Program-made: the position numbers and the translations under genes
Part shown: piece after piece, positions 1 through 9,331 of the stretch
How the letters are laid out: every line of letters begins with the position of its first letter
How positions within the stretch are numbered: the first letter of the stretch is position 1
Source: Actinomycetaceae bacterium
GTDB taxonomy: Bacteria; Actinomycetota; Actinomycetes; Actinomycetales; Actinomycetaceae
DNA length: 64,000 nucleotides
Assembly (NCBI GenBank): GCA_030530685.1
Contig: JAUMUM010000005.1
Coordinates: 62,001 to 126,000, forward strand
Direction of reading: 5' to 3'
Notes under the pieces: generated by a model
Database searches by the model: none
What the model was told of the DNA's origin: nothing
Seen by the model: only the letters and a program-made list of their open reading frames with translations

Positions 1-1
1 G

Positions 2-628
2 GCGCAGGTGTGCGCCGTGGGAGCCGAACTATCGAGGCGGCGCGACGTCGAGGCCATGCTCGACGTCGTTCTGGCCGACGGCCACGTCGATATGCTCGTC
101 AACTGCGCGGGCGTGGTGGGCCAGGAGGTCGCCCCGTGGCAGGCCGACCCTGACGACTGGTGGCACACGCAGAAGGTCAATGTGCGCGCGCCCTTCCTCA
201 TTCAAAGACGCCTCGTGCCGGCCATGATCGCCGCTGGCGGCGGGCGCATCCTCGACCTATCCTCGGGCGCCGCGGTGACGGACACGCCCGACACCTCCGC
301 CTACTACGTGTCGAAAACGGCGCTCATGCGGCTGGGCGGAAGCATCCACGAGGCGGCCTTCGACCGCGGGGTGCGCGTCCTTGAGCTGGCCCCCGGCGTC
401 GTGGAGACCGACATGACGCGCGGCATGCGTGCCCACGAGGGCCGGACGGAGTGGACGGCGCCGCAGAGGGTCGCCGAGATCGCCGTGGCCTTCGCCGACG
501 GACTGCTCGACGGCCTGTCCGGCTGCCAGGTTCGTGCGGGCAGCGACGACGTGGCCGACCTGATCGCCCGCTCGGCCAGGGGAGTGGGGCCTGACGAGCG
601 TCGGCTGCGCCGCACCGACTTCGCCTAG
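2..628 (+). CDS. SDR family oxidoreductase (5' end outside window)
   Basis: The 3' part of a short-chain dehydrogenase/reductase, a soluble NAD(P)(H)-dependent oxidoreductase. The frame is open back to the window edge and the N-terminal glycine-rich cofactor motif (TGxxxGxG) is missing, so the start lies upstream. Visible family marks, in order, are NCAG (the NNAG motif of the central strand), the active-site serine in LDLSSGA, and the YYVSK block (YxxxK) with the catalytic tyrosine and lysine. The segment LELAPGVVETDM is the usual PG motif after the active site. The substrate cannot be read from the sequence. The stop codon lies inside a short imperfect direct repeat. Confidence 0.85.
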   Translation, partial: AQVCAVGAELSRRRDVEAMLDVVLADGHVDMLVNCAGVVGQEVAPWQADPDDWWHTQKVNVRAPFLIQRRLVPAMIAAGGGRILDLSSGAAVTDTPDTSAYYVSKTALMRLGGSIHEAAFDRGVRVLELAPGVVETDMTRGMRAHEGRTEWTAPQRVAEIAVAFADGLLDGLSGCQVRAGSDDVADLIARSARGVGPDERRLRRTDFA

Positions 629-682
629 CGGTACCGGCGCGGCCTAGCTGCACCAACTTCGCCTTGCTGTACCGACGTGGCC
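613..682. repeat. 32-bp imperfect tandem repeat over the SDR stop codon
   Basis: Positions 613-644 and 651-682 match at 27 of 32 bases. The first copy contains the last codons and stop of the SDR gene; the second is noncoding. A third, more degenerate echo (atcaacgtc followed by cggg) is seen near 706 and 745. The rest of the 155-bp gap before the convergent helicase gene shows nothing else recognisable. Confidence 0.6.
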
Positions 683-783
683 GAGTACACCTAGCGGGCA
701 GGGGTATCAACGTCGCCCGGCGGGTGAGAGGTGAGCGAGCCGCATCAACGTCCGGGCGAGGGGCCCGACCCGACCCGAAGGCT

Positions 784-2571
784 TTAGTAGCCGCGCTCCT
801 TCTGCCGCCTTTTACCGCGCCGGCCCTCGTGACCATTGCTGCGCGAATCGTCGCGGAACTTACCCGTGGGCCTACGCCGCCCGGGGCCGCGATCCTCCGA
901 AATGCGCAGCGCCCGCCCGGAGACCCTGGCCTGGGAAATGCGCCTTCGCGCCTCGCTCGTCAGCGGCGCGCCGATCTCCACGAGCGAGAATGTCGGATAA
1001 ATGTCGATGTGGCCCAGGTCCGATCCGCGCAGGCCGCCCTCGCGCGTGATGGCACCGACGATCGCCCCGGGCTTGACACGGTCCTTGTGGCCGACCTCGA
1101 CGCGGTAGCGCGTGACATTGCCGACTGCCCGGCGGTCGCGGCCCTGCCGACGAGGGGCCTCGGGCGCCATGTCGACGGTGAGCTTCTCGGGCTCTTCGCC
1201 CGGCGTCGGCCCCGGATCGCGGACGGCCAGTGCCAGGAGGGCGGCGAGCAGGTCGTCGCGGGTCAGCGGCTCGCTCCGCGAGCTCTGGGTCATGTCAAAG
1301 GCGTCGAGGACCTCGCGGTAGACGGACAGGCGGCCGTTGGCGTGCCGCGCGAGGGCCTGCTCCACTAAGCGCTCGGCACGAAGCCGGGAGACCTCGGCCG
1401 GCGTCGGCAGTTCGATCTGCTCCATCGTCGAGCCCGTCTGCTTTTCAATGCGGCGCAGGCGCGGGCGCTCCTTGGGCGTGACGAAGGTCAGCGATTCGCC
1501 CGTCCGGCCCGCTCGGCCCGTGCGGCCGATGCGGTGGACGTAGGTGTCGGCCTCGCGCGGCACGTCGAAGTTGACGACAAGGCCGATGCGCTCGACGTCG
1601 AGCCCCCGGGCGGCAACATCGGTGGCCACGAGCACGTCGAGCGTGCCCTCGCGCAGGCGGGCGACGAGCTTTTCCCTTTCCTTCTGGACGACGTCGCCGG
1701 ACAGCGCCGCCGTGGCCACGCCGCGCGTGCCCAGCTCGATGGCCAGGTCCTCGGCCGTGGCCCTCGTGCGCACGAAGACGAGGGCGGCATCGGCCTGCGA
1801 AACGGCCAGGATCCTGGCCAGCGCCGCGATCTTGTGGCGTTCGGGCACGACGGCGTACTTCTGCGCCACCGTGGACACCGTGGTTGCCGGGCGGGAGATC
1901 GTCACCTCCTCGGCATCGGACAGGTGCCGCTCGGCCACGCGACGGATCGCGGGCGGCATCGTGGCCGAAAAGAGTGCGCACACGCGGCCGTCGGGGACGG
2001 ACTGCGCGATGGCATCGACGTCCTCGGCGAACCCCATGCGCAGCATTTCGTCGGCCTCGTCCAGGACGAAGTAGCGCACGCCGGCCAGCTCGAGCGCGCC
2101 ACGGTCCATGAGGTCCATGATCCGGCCCGGCGTGCCCACGACCACCTGGGCGCCTTCCTCCAGCGCCCGCAGTTGCGGCCCGTAGGGGGCACCACCGTAG
2201 ACGGCGGCCACCGTCACGCCGCGTGAGCGCGCGGCAAACGCCTCAACGGCCTCGGCGCCTTGCATGGCGAGCTCGCGCGTCGGCGCCAGGACGAGGGCCT
2301 GGACGCCCCGGACCTGCGGGTCAACGTGGGCGAGCAGCGGCAGCGCAAAGGCAGCCGTCTTGCCGGTTCCCGTCTGGGCCACACCGACGACATCGCGACC
2401 GGCCAGCAGCAGCGGGATCGCGGAGGCCTGGATGGCGGTCGGGGAGACAAAGCCCAGGTCGGTCACGGCCGCCAGGAGATCCTCGGGCAGGCCTAGATCT
2501 GAGAAATGGAGGTCGGTGGAGTTCACGTCGGTCTCGCCCGTCGCATCTGCGGGCGCGGGAAATTCGGTCAT
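784..2571 (-). CDS. deaD: DEAD-box ATP-dependent RNA helicase, CsdA/DeaD type
   Basis: A 595-residue ATP-dependent RNA helicase expected to remodel mRNA and ribosome-assembly intermediates in the cytoplasm. Motifs run in order: Q motif around residues 23-53 (FSDLGL, then PTAIQ), Walker A AQTGTGKT at 65-72, PTRELA at 97-102, DEAD at 171-174, SAT at 202-204, and HRIGRTGRAGR in the second RecA domain. The C-terminal part (about 490-560) resembles the DbpA-type RNA-binding RRM seen in CsdA/DeaD, followed by a basic Arg/Gly-rich tail. The gene is convergent with the SDR gene and appears monocistronic. Confidence 0.93.
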   Translation of the reverse strand: MTEFPAPADATGETDVNSTDLHFSDLGLPEDLLAAVTDLGFVSPTAIQASAIPLLLAGRDVVGVAQTGTGKTAAFALPLLAHVDPQVRGVQALVLAPTRELAMQGAEAVEAFAARSRGVTVAAVYGGAPYGPQLRALEEGAQVVVGTPGRIMDLMDRGALELAGVRYFVLDEADEMLRMGFAEDVDAIAQSVPDGRVCALFSATMPPAIRRVAERHLSDAEEVTISRPATTVSTVAQKYAVVPERHKIAALARILAVSQADAALVFVRTRATAEDLAIELGTRGVATAALSGDVVQKEREKLVARLREGTLDVLVATDVAARGLDVERIGLVVNFDVPREADTYVHRIGRTGRAGRTGESLTFVTPKERPRLRRIEKQTGSTMEQIELPTPAEVSRLRAERLVEQALARHANGRLSVYREVLDAFDMTQSSRSEPLTRDDLLAALLALAVRDPGPTPGEEPEKLTVDMAPEAPRRQGRDRRAVGNVTRYRVEVGHKDRVKPGAIVGAITREGGLRGSDLGHIDIYPTFSLVEIGAPLTSEARRRISQARVSGRALRISEDRGPGRRRPTGKFRDDSRSNGHEGRRGKRRQKERGY

Positions 2572-2792
2572 CTTCTACCTGTGTTCGGGCCAGCGCGCGC
2601 CACGAAACCTACAACCTGCGCGCTCGCCTTGCGTCAGGCGATCAGCTGGGGCGCCCTTGCGCCTTGAGGATTCTAGTCCCCGCCGCTCCGTCCGGCCCGC
2701 TCGGGGCGCGGTGATATCGCGCACGACCGGCGCGGTCCGGAACGCGAAGGGCTCGGCGCGGGCACCGGGCGAGCGATGGCCGCGCCGAGTCG

Positions 2793-4301
2793 TCAGACGG
2801 ACGCCAGCTCGGCGGCCGGAATTCGGTTGACCGACGGCGAAGCATCCAGGGGGAGCGACGCCTGGCCGACGCGCTCGCCTTCCACGGCCTCGGACGCCAC
2901 CGAACGCGAAAGCATCTCGCGTTCCTCGACGGATCCGGGCCTGGGCTGGACGCGCCGCGAGACGACGACGGCCAGAACGGCAAGACACGTCAGAACCCCG
3001 AGGGTCGAAGCGAAGGCCACCTCCTGCCCCGGCTGGGCGAGCGCGAAGACGATGCCCGCGATCGCGACGCAGAAGGCCGCGCCGAGCGTGTCCGAAAGCT
3101 GGATCGCCGAGGACGTCGCCCCGTGCTGCGCCCGCGGCGTCATGGACAGCGCCAGCACCGACATTGCCGGGAAGATGAGGCCCGCGCCGAGCCCGGCAAA
3201 GCTCCACCCGACGACGGTCAGCCACGGCGAGACGGAGGAAAAGGCGCTCGGCACGACGAGCGCGAGACCCACGAGCTGGATGACGGTGGCGGACACGGGC
3301 AGACGCCGCCTCGAATCGGCGACCTTGCCCTGGATCCAGGAGCCGAGCGCCCACGTCACGGAGCCGACCGTGAGGATGAATCCCGCGGGCGTGGGCGACC
3401 ATCCGTGGACCTCCTGGAGCAGGAGTGGCAGGAAGGCCTCGACGCCCATGCACGTGCCGTTGACGATGCCGCGAACGAGCACGGCCGACGCCAAGCCCTT
3501 GCGCGAGACGAACGTGCCGCGCGGAAGAAGGGGGCGCAGGCAGACGAAGGTGACGACAATCGCCACGAAGATCTCGGCGTACGTCAGGGCCGTGAAGTTT
3601 TCCTTCCGCGTTCCCGACAGGACCTGCAGCATGGCCACGGCGATGCCGCCGATCGTCGCCGGGAGGAAGACCTTGCGCATGCCGGTCAGGGGACCGGACT
3701 CGTGGGCCGGCGGGATCCTGCGCAGTCCGCACACGAGCACGGGCAGGAAGGCGAGCAGGGCGGCCGGCACGAATCCGAAGACAAGGCGCCATGACGTGTA
3801 CTCGACGAGGAACCCCGCGATTCCCGGGCCAATGAGGGAGGGGAGAATCCATGCGGCGGCCATGGCCGCGAAGAACGACGGTTGGCGTGCGGGGCTGACA
3901 TTGCTGCCGACCATGGCGTACAGGGGCACGACGCACATTCCGGCGCCCAGACCCTGGACGGCGCGGCCGGCGACGAAGACCGCCATGCCGGGCGCCAGCG
4001 CGCAGGCGACGAGGCCCACGGCAAGGATGGACAGGCCGAGGTACAGGCAGCTGCGCGCGCTCTTGGCGTCACACCACAGCCCGGCGAAGGCCGTGGTGAT
4101 GAGCTGGGCGGCCAACGGCACGCCCATGGCGATCGCGTACAGGTGCTGGCCCTCCAAGCTCAGCGCGACGGTGGGCATGGCTGTCCCCACCGCGATCGCC
4201 TCGAATGCGACCACCGAGATCACGCCGATGGCGATGATCCTCAGAAAGTTCTCGGTGGCCTTGTCCAAGTACATGGGCGTACCCGGAGCGTGGGTGTTCA
4301 T
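2793..4301 (-). CDS. MFS transporter, drug-exporter-like
   Basis: A 502-residue major facilitator superfamily protein with about 12-14 hydrophobic segments over the first 440 residues and a hydrophilic cytoplasmic tail of about 60. A degenerate motif A (GLWCDAKSARS) follows TM2, and GPGIAGFLVEYTSWR corresponds to motif C of proton-driven drug exporters. The family suggests a proton antiporter, but the substrate is unknown. The start is fixed by a strong aaaggagg Shine-Dalgarno sequence directly upstream on the minus strand. Three phased TTTACG repeats lie just before that site, suggesting operator control. The gene is divergent from aspS. Confidence 0.85.
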   Translation of the reverse strand: MNTHAPGTPMYLDKATENFLRIIAIGVISVVAFEAIAVGTAMPTVALSLEGQHLYAIAMGVPLAAQLITTAFAGLWCDAKSARSCLYLGLSILAVGLVACALAPGMAVFVAGRAVQGLGAGMCVVPLYAMVGSNVSPARQPSFFAAMAAAWILPSLIGPGIAGFLVEYTSWRLVFGFVPAALLAFLPVLVCGLRRIPPAHESGPLTGMRKVFLPATIGGIAVAMLQVLSGTRKENFTALTYAEIFVAIVVTFVCLRPLLPRGTFVSRKGLASAVLVRGIVNGTCMGVEAFLPLLLQEVHGWSPTPAGFILTVGSVTWALGSWIQGKVADSRRRLPVSATVIQLVGLALVVPSAFSSVSPWLTVVGWSFAGLGAGLIFPAMSVLALSMTPRAQHGATSSAIQLSDTLGAAFCVAIAGIVFALAQPGQEVAFASTLGVLTCLAVLAVVVSRRVQPRPGSVEEREMLSRSVASEAVEGERVGQASLPLDASPSVNRIPAAELASV

Positions 4302-4309
4302 GAGCCTCC

Positions 4310-4339
4310 TTTACGTGAGTTTTACGCGTGTTTTACGTG
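4310..4339. promoter_or_regulatory. Three TTTACG direct repeats phased at 11 bp (candidate operator)
   Basis: TTTACG occurs three times with its A at 4313, 4324 and 4335, an exact 11-bp period, so the copies would lie on one face of the helix. On the minus strand the array reads CGTAAA and abuts the Shine-Dalgarno site of the MFS gene. Phased direct repeats suit an oligomeric regulator; no regulator is encoded alongside. Confidence 0.4.
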
Positions 4340-4537
4340 ATTTTTCGCCCTCGTGGTGAGCGACCAGAGCATCTTTCCAAAGTCGCCGCATTGATGCACG
4401 CTGGCGCGATGTGACTTTGCTAGCCATCTCGCCCGTCCTCGGACAGGGCCACTTCCGGCGGCACTACCATGGGCATGTGCGGCCGCCCGACATGGCAGGC
4501 AGCAGGCAGGCGCTTTTGAAGAAGAGATGAGGTATAC

Positions 4538-6325
4538 GTGCTTCGTACACGCATGGCTGGATCGCTGCGGTCGGCGGACATCGGTTCGTCCGTGACCCTT
4601 TCCGGGTGGATCGACCGCCGTCGCGACCACGGGGGGATAGCATTCGTCGACATTCGCGATGCTTCCGGCATCGCACAGGTCACCATTCGCGAGGAGATCG
4701 CCCACGAATTGCGCAACGAGTACTGCGTGCAGGTCACCGGCGTCGTCCGCGAGCGCCCCGAGGGCAATGCCAATCCCTCGCTGGCCACCGGCGAGATCGA
4801 GGTCGAGGCCGAGGATGTCCTCGTGCTCAACGCCGCGGCCGCGCTGCCCTTCCAGGTCTCCGAGCACGCCGAGGATTCCGGGCAGGTGGGCGAGGAGGCT
4901 CGGCTGAAGTACCGGTACCTCGACCTGCGCAGGGCGCCGATGCAGCACGCCATGCGCCTGCGCGCCAAGGTCAACCAGGCCGCCCGCAGGGTCCTCGACG
5001 CCCACGACTTCGTCGAAGTCGAGACGCCTACGCTGACGCGTTCGACGCCGGAGGGCGCGCGCGACTTCCTCGTCCCTGCGCGCCTGAACCCCGGTTCGTG
5101 GTACGCGCTGCCCCAGTCGCCGCAGCTGTTCAAGCAGTTGCTCATGGTGGCCGGGCTGGAGCGCTACTACCAGATCGCGCGCTGCTACCGCGACGAAGAC
5201 TTCCGCGCCGACCGCCAGCCGGAGTTCACCCAGTTGGACGTGGAGATGTCCTTCGTCGACCAGGACGACGTCATCGCCGTGGCCGAGGAGATCCTGCGCG
5301 AGATCTGGGCCCTCGTCGACGTCGAGCTGCCCACGCCGCTGCCGCGCATGACCTACCGCGACGCCATGGAGCGCTTCGGCTCGGACAAGCCGGACCTGCG
5401 CTTCGGACTCGAACTGGTCGACCTGACGCAGTACTTCGCCGACACGCCCTTCAGGGTCTTCCACAGCCCGTACGTCGGAGCCGTCGTCATGCCCGGGGGC
5501 GCCTCGCAGCCCCGCCGCACCTTCGACAAGTGGCAGGAGTGGGCCAGGGCCAGGGGAGCGCGCGGCCTAGCCTACGTGACGATAGGGCAGGATGGCACCC
5601 TGGGCGGCCCGGTGGCCAAGAACATCTCCGAGTCCGAGCGCGCGGGCCTGGCCGACGCGGCCGACGCGAAGCCCGGCGACTGCATCTTCTTCGCCGCCGG
5701 CGAGCCGACCGCCTCACGTGAGCTCCTGGGGGCCGTGCGCCTTGAGGTCGGCAAGCGGTGCGACCTGATCGATCCGCAGGCGTGGGCCTTCACGTGGGTC
5801 GTCGACGCCCCGCTGTTCAAGCCCGCCGGCCAGGCCGCCAGCGAGGGCGACGTCGCTCTCGGCGATTCGGCGTGGACCGCCGTGCATCACGCCTTCACGT
5901 CACCCAAGCCCGAGTGGCTCGACTCCTTCGACGCCGACCCCGGCAATGCGCTGGCCTACGCCTATGACATCGTCTGCAATGGCAACGAGATCGGCGGCGG
6001 GTCCATCCGCATCCATCGCAGGGACGTCCAGGAGCGGGTCTTCGACGTCATGGGCCTGGACGCCGAGCAGGCCCAGGCCAAGTTCGGCTTTCTGCTCGAC
6101 GCCTTCAAGTACGGCGCCCCGCCGCACGGGGGCATCGCCTTCGGCTGGGACCGCATCGTCTCCCTGCTGTGCGCGGCCCCCTCGATCCGCGATGTCATCG
6201 CCTTCCCGAAGATCGGCAACGGCTGGGATCCACTAACGGATGCCCCGGCTCCGATCACCGTCCAGCAGCGCGAGGAGGCCGGCGTCGACGCCAAGCCGAA
6301 AGCCAAGGACAAGCCGGACGAGTAA
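4538..6325 (+). CDS. aspS: Aspartate-tRNA ligase
   Basis: A 595-residue class II bacterial-type aspartyl-tRNA synthetase, which charges tRNA(Asp) in the cytoplasm. The N-terminal OB anticodon-binding domain starts [10 protein letters not shown] and contains RRRDHGG; the catalytic core has motif 2 ([20 protein letters not shown]) and motif 3 ([10 protein letters not shown]), with the bacterial GAD insertion between them. Length is typical. The GTG start is supported by the near-universal N-terminus and an upstream gatgagg. The stop overlaps the next ATG by one base, so a GNAT gene is translationally coupled. Whether the enzyme also charges tRNA(Asn) for GatCAB cannot be read here. Confidence 0.97.
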   Translation: MLRTRMAGSLRSADIGSSVTLSGWIDRRRDHGGIAFVDIRDASGIAQVTIREEIAHELRNEYCVQVTGVVRERPEGNANPSLATGEIEVEAEDVLVLNAAAALPFQVSEHAEDSGQVGEEARLKYRYLDLRRAPMQHAMRLRAKVNQAARRVLDAHDFVEVETPTLTRSTPEGARDFLVPARLNPGSWYALPQSPQLFKQLLMVAGLERYYQIARCYRDEDFRADRQPEFTQLDVEMSFVDQDDVIAVAEEILREIWALVDVELPTPLPRMTYRDAMERFGSDKPDLRFGLELVDLTQYFADTPFRVFHSPYVGAVVMPGGASQPRRTFDKWQEWARARGARGLAYVTIGQDGTLGGPVAKNISESERAGLADAADAKPGDCIFFAAGEPTASRELLGAVRLEVGKRCDLIDPQAWAFTWVVDAPLFKPAGQAASEGDVALGDSAWTAVHHAFTSPKPEWLDSFDADPGNALAYAYDIVCNGNEIGGGSIRIHRRDVQERVFDVMGLDAEQAQAKFGFLLDAFKYGAPPHGGIAFGWDRIVSLLCAAPSIRDVIAFPKIGNGWDPLTDAPAPITVQQREEAGVDAKPKAKDKPDE

Positions 6326-7185
6326 TGGCTGGCCGCGCAGCGGGCGGCCTGGGGCCGGCCCGGTCACCCTACTGGCGGATCAATGCGCCACTGTGGGAAT
6401 CCGACCTGCGCCGGGAGGGTTCGATCGGGCTCCTGCGCATCGAGGAGCCCGACGCCGCGGTGCTCATGTGGGCCCGCCCGCAGAAGGTCGATCCCGGTCA
6501 GTTCGGCGAGGCGGACATGGGCCGGGTGAGTCTCGTGGCCTACGGTCAGCCGCGGGCCATTGTCCGCGCGATCGCCCGGGCTCCCGGCCGCCTTCCCGGC
6601 CCGACGTGGGCGATGTTCCCGAAGGAACTGACCGAGCATTTTGACGTGTCCCTCGATTCCTGGTTCGGCTCCCACCGGGGCGTCCAGTGGGATTTCTACT
6701 GGACGGACACGCCGGTGGCGCCGCGACCGGGCCAGGATGAGGTGCGGCGCCTTTCGGGGCGGCAGGCGCGGCAGACGGTGCCCGCCTTCCTTGCCGATGC
6801 CAATCCCACGAGCTCGACGAACGCCGCCATCGATTCGCACCGCTGGTGGACCATTCCTGCCAGTTCGGGCGAGCCCGCGGCCGTCGTCGGAATCCAGGAC
6901 GGCAAGGACATTAACGGCGAGCCGGTCGCCTATCTGGCCGGTCTGGGCACGGACCGCAAGCTGCGTGGCCGGGGCCTGGCTGGCGCGCTCGTCGCCGGGG
7001 TGGTCGAAAGAGAGCTCGAGGATCACGTGGCGGTCCACCTGGGAATGTGGGCCGGGAACGACGCAGCCAAGAAGGTGTACGAGGGGCTCGGATTCGTGCA
7101 CGGAGGCACCCAGGCATTCGCAACCACTGCCCCCATAGTGGCCCGGGGTCGCGCCGCGATCATGGTGGCCGGCGCCGACGCGTGA
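6325..7185 (+). CDS. GNAT family N-acetyltransferase
   Basis: A 286-residue protein with a GNAT acetyltransferase domain in its C-terminal half. The acetyl-CoA-binding motif A is seen as RKLRGRGLAGAL (R/QxxGxG/A), preceded by the strand AYLAGLGTD and followed by LGMWAGNDAAKKVYEGLGF, the usual N-x-A-A-x-x-x-Y-x-x-x-G-F end of the fold. The N-terminal half matches no domain I recognise, and the acceptor is unknown. The ATG overlaps the aspS stop (TAATG), indicating coupled translation with aspS. Confidence 0.82.
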   Translation: MAGRAAGGLGPARSPYWRINAPLWESDLRREGSIGLLRIEEPDAAVLMWARPQKVDPGQFGEADMGRVSLVAYGQPRAIVRAIARAPGRLPGPTWAMFPKELTEHFDVSLDSWFGSHRGVQWDFYWTDTPVAPRPGQDEVRRLSGRQARQTVPAFLADANPTSSTNAAIDSHRWWTIPASSGEPAAVVGIQDGKDINGEPVAYLAGLGTDRKLRGRGLAGALVAGVVERELEDHVAVHLGMWAGNDAAKKVYEGLGFVHGGTQAFATTAPIVARGRAAIMVAGADA

Positions 7186-7216
7186 GGCCGACCGGCACTC
7201 GAACTCTCGCGAGCGG

Positions 7217-7237
7217 CCGTCTGCAGGCAGCAGACGG
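7217..7237. terminator. Hairpin between convergent acetyltransferase genes
   Basis: A perfect 8-bp stem (ccgtctgc with gcagacgg) and a 5-base loop lie in the 57-bp gap between two convergent genes. There is no T-run on either side, so it could be a bidirectional or Rho-assisted terminator. Confidence 0.4.
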
Positions 7238-7242
7238 GTCCA

Positions 7243-7650
7243 TCACAGGAGACGGACGAAGGCCCTGAGCCCGACGTCGCCGGCGGCCTTCAAGCCGACC
7301 GAACGGTAGAAGGCGGCGGTGGCGGGATCGTCGTCGGTCATGAGGACGAGCTGGCGGACCGCCGCGAATCGCTGGCCAGCCATGGCGAAGAGCCTCGCGC
7401 CAATACCCTGTCGCTGGTGGCTGGGACGCACGAGGATGTCCTGCACGTAAGCGATGACCTCGCCGTCGCCAACGACCCTGATGAGGCCGACGAGCCTGAG
7501 GCCATCCCAGGCCGACGCGTGCCAGAGCGATCCGGCAAGCGCCTGGTGGAGTCGAGCCGGATCGCGGGTGTAGGCGCTCCAGCCGACGGAATCGTACAGG
7601 CCGGCCAACTGCTCACGATCAATGTCGCGGTCGGTGCGATAGTCGATCAT
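7243..7650 (-). CDS. GNAT family N-acetyltransferase (small)
   Basis: A 135-residue, single-domain GNAT protein. Motif A is RPSHQRQGIGARLF (QRQGIG), and the C-terminal part has MTDDDPATAAFYRSVGL, the common end of aminoglycoside/phosphinothricin-type and general GNATs. I chose the ATG at 7648-7650 because family members begin MIxYR; a longer in-frame reading exists but its first 75 residues are Arg/Pro-rich and unlike any acetyltransferase. The acceptor is unknown. A decayed homologous 3' end lies just upstream. Confidence 0.82.
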   Translation of the reverse strand: MIDYRTDRDIDREQLAGLYDSVGWSAYTRDPARLHQALAGSLWHASAWDGLRLVGLIRVVGDGEVIAYVQDILVRPSHQRQGIGARLFAMAGQRFAAVRQLVLMTDDDPATAAFYRSVGLKAAGDVGLRAFVRLL

Positions 7651-7700
7651 TATTTCTGGCTTTCTCGCATTGGCAGGGGTGACGTGCGGTGCGCCGGGCG

Positions 7701-7811
7701 CTACGGCTGGCTTGGCCGCGCCGACGCCGCAACGACATTGTCCCACGCGCAGAGACCGGGCCGGTCGTCGAAGCTGATGCCGAAGCCGACCGAGCGGTAG
7801 GAGGCGGCTGG
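7701..7811 (-). pseudogene. Remnant of a second GNAT acetyltransferase (C-terminal end only)
   Basis: On the minus strand 7811-7701 reads PAASYRSVGFGISFDDRPG and continues about 17 residues to a TAG. Its start parallels PATAAFYRSVGL in the neighbouring intact gene, and the DNA around 7775-7806 is visibly similar to 7289-7314. No ORF reaches upstream to supply motif A, so only the last 36 codons of a former paralogue appear to survive. The different tail suggests a divergent paralogue rather than a recent copy. Confidence 0.5.
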
Positions 7812-7869
7812 CCGGCAAGCCCGCCGCGGGAGGCTCGCAGCGTTCGAGAATTCTGTCGGAGGGGCCGAT

Positions 7870-7875
7870 TAGCAT
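7870..7875 (+). promoter_or_regulatory. -10 box (TAGCAT) for leaderless rarA
   Basis: TAGCAT ends six bases before the ATG at 7882 and no Shine-Dalgarno sequence precedes that start. This spacing places the predicted transcription start on the A of the start codon. Confidence 0.5.
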
Positions 7876-7881
7876 GGAATC

Positions 7882-9222
7882 ATGGACCTATTCGAAAGCG
7901 CAGGCCACGATGCCTCTGGCCTACCCGACGGGCAGGAAGGCCCTCTGGCCGTGCGCATGCGTCCGCGCACGCTCGACGAGGTCGTGGGCCAGGAGCACAT
8001 CCTTGGGAAGGGCTCGCCGCTGCGGCGCCTGATCGAGGATGAGAATTCGGCCGCCTCCTCGGTATTCCTGTGGGGCCCGCCCGGCACCGGCAAGACCACC
8101 TTCGCCTACCTCATCGCCCGGGCAGGCAACCGCCACTTCGAGGAGGTCTCGGCAGTGTCGGCCGGCGTCAAGGACATCCGCGCCGTCGTCGATGGGGCGC
8201 GCAGGAGGCTCGCCTCCTCCGGGCGGCAGACCGTCCTTTTCGTCGACGAGGTCCACCGCTTCAACCGCACCCAGCAGGACGCCCTCCTGCCCGCGGTCGA
8301 AAATGGCTGGGTCACGCTCGTGGCCGCCACGACGGAAAACCCTTCGTTCTCCGTCGTCTCCCCGCTCCTGTCGCGCTCGCTGCTCGTGACGCTCGAGGGC
8401 CTTTCCGACGCCGACGTGGCCGCCGTCGTCCACCGCGCGCTGACCGACGAGCGTGGCCTGGCCGGCTCGGTGGACATCGCCGATGACGCCCTGGACAACC
8501 TCGTGCGCATCGCTGGGCGCGATGCCAGGCGCTCGCTGACGGTGCTCGAGGCCGCGGCCGAGGGTGCCAGGCAGCGCGGGGCACGCACCATCGAGGCAGA
8601 GGACGTGGCCCAGGCCGCCGACGTCGCCACCGTGCGCTACGACCGGCAGGGCGACCAGCACTACGACGTCATCTCGGCGTTCATCAAGTCGATCCGGGGC
8701 TCCGACGTCGACGCCGCACTCCACTACCTGGCGCGCATGCTCCAGGCGGGCGAAGACCCGCGCTTCATCGCGCGCCGCCTGATGATCAGCGCCTCGGAGG
8801 ACGTCGGCATGGCCGATCCCTCGGCCCTTCAGACAGCGACGGCCGCCGCCCAGGCCGTCGCGCTCGTCGGGATGCCGGAGGCGAGGATCATCCTGGGCCA
8901 GGCGGTCGTCCACCTGGCCACGGCCCCGAAATCCAATCGCTCCTATGCCGCCATCAATGCCGCCATGACCGACGTGCGCGCGGGCAAGGCCGGGCCCGTG
9001 CCGCCCGCGCTTCGCGACAGCCACTACGCCTCGGCCAAGGAGCTCGGGCACGGCGTCGGCTACGCCTACGCGCACGACTACCCCAACGGCGTGGCTCCCA
9101 TGCAGTTCATGCCGCAGGGGCTGGAAGGCACGCAGTACTACGAGCCGACGACGCGCGGCTACGAGTCGCAGATCACGCAGCGCCTGGAACGCATCCGCTC
9201 CATCCTCGGTGGTGAAAGCTGA
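7882..9222 (+). CDS. rarA: Replication-associated recombination protein A (MgsA/RarA AAA+ ATPase)
   Basis: A 446-residue AAA+ ATPase of the RarA/MgsA/WRNIP1 family, which acts at stalled replication forks. Walker A GPPGTGKT lies at 65-72, Walker B in LFVDEVHRF, then sensor 1 in ATTENPS, and the family-specific C-terminal half has [22 protein letters not shown] and the YxYxHDYP segment near the end. Length is normal for the family. There is no ribosome-binding site, consistent with the leaderless promoter just upstream. The position between aspS and alaS matches other Actinobacteria. Confidence 0.95.
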   Translation: MDLFESAGHDASGLPDGQEGPLAVRMRPRTLDEVVGQEHILGKGSPLRRLIEDENSAASSVFLWGPPGTGKTTFAYLIARAGNRHFEEVSAVSAGVKDIRAVVDGARRRLASSGRQTVLFVDEVHRFNRTQQDALLPAVENGWVTLVAATTENPSFSVVSPLLSRSLLVTLEGLSDADVAAVVHRALTDERGLAGSVDIADDALDNLVRIAGRDARRSLTVLEAAAEGARQRGARTIEAEDVAQAADVATVRYDRQGDQHYDVISAFIKSIRGSDVDAALHYLARMLQAGEDPRFIARRLMISASEDVGMADPSALQTATAAAQAVALVGMPEARIILGQAVVHLATAPKSNRSYAAINAAMTDVRAGKAGPVPPALRDSHYASAKELGHGVGYAYAHDYPNGVAPMQFMPQGLEGTQYYEPTTRGYESQITQRLERIRSILGGES

Positions 9223-9290
9223 TACAATCCTCAAGCTGTCCGTCTGTGACAGGCAAGTAAACCTGGGGTCTTAGCCGTTCGCGTTGGCCC

Positions 9291-9308
9291 CGCAGCGCCT
9301 TCGCTGCG
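9291..9308 (+). promoter_or_regulatory. Leader hairpin upstream of rpsD
   Basis: A perfect 7-bp stem (cgcagcg/cgctgcg) with a four-base loop lies 23 bases upstream of the rpsD start, just before the caggag ribosome-binding site. It may take part in control of S4 synthesis, but nothing in the sequence proves S4 binding. Confidence 0.3.
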
Positions 9309-9331
9309 CATACTCATCGACAGGAGAATCA

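Noticed and set aside
9291-9308. Claiming the rpsD leader hairpin as an S4 autoregulatory site
   Set aside because: A single short GC-rich stem does not match a known S4 leader structure; it is listed only as a hairpin.
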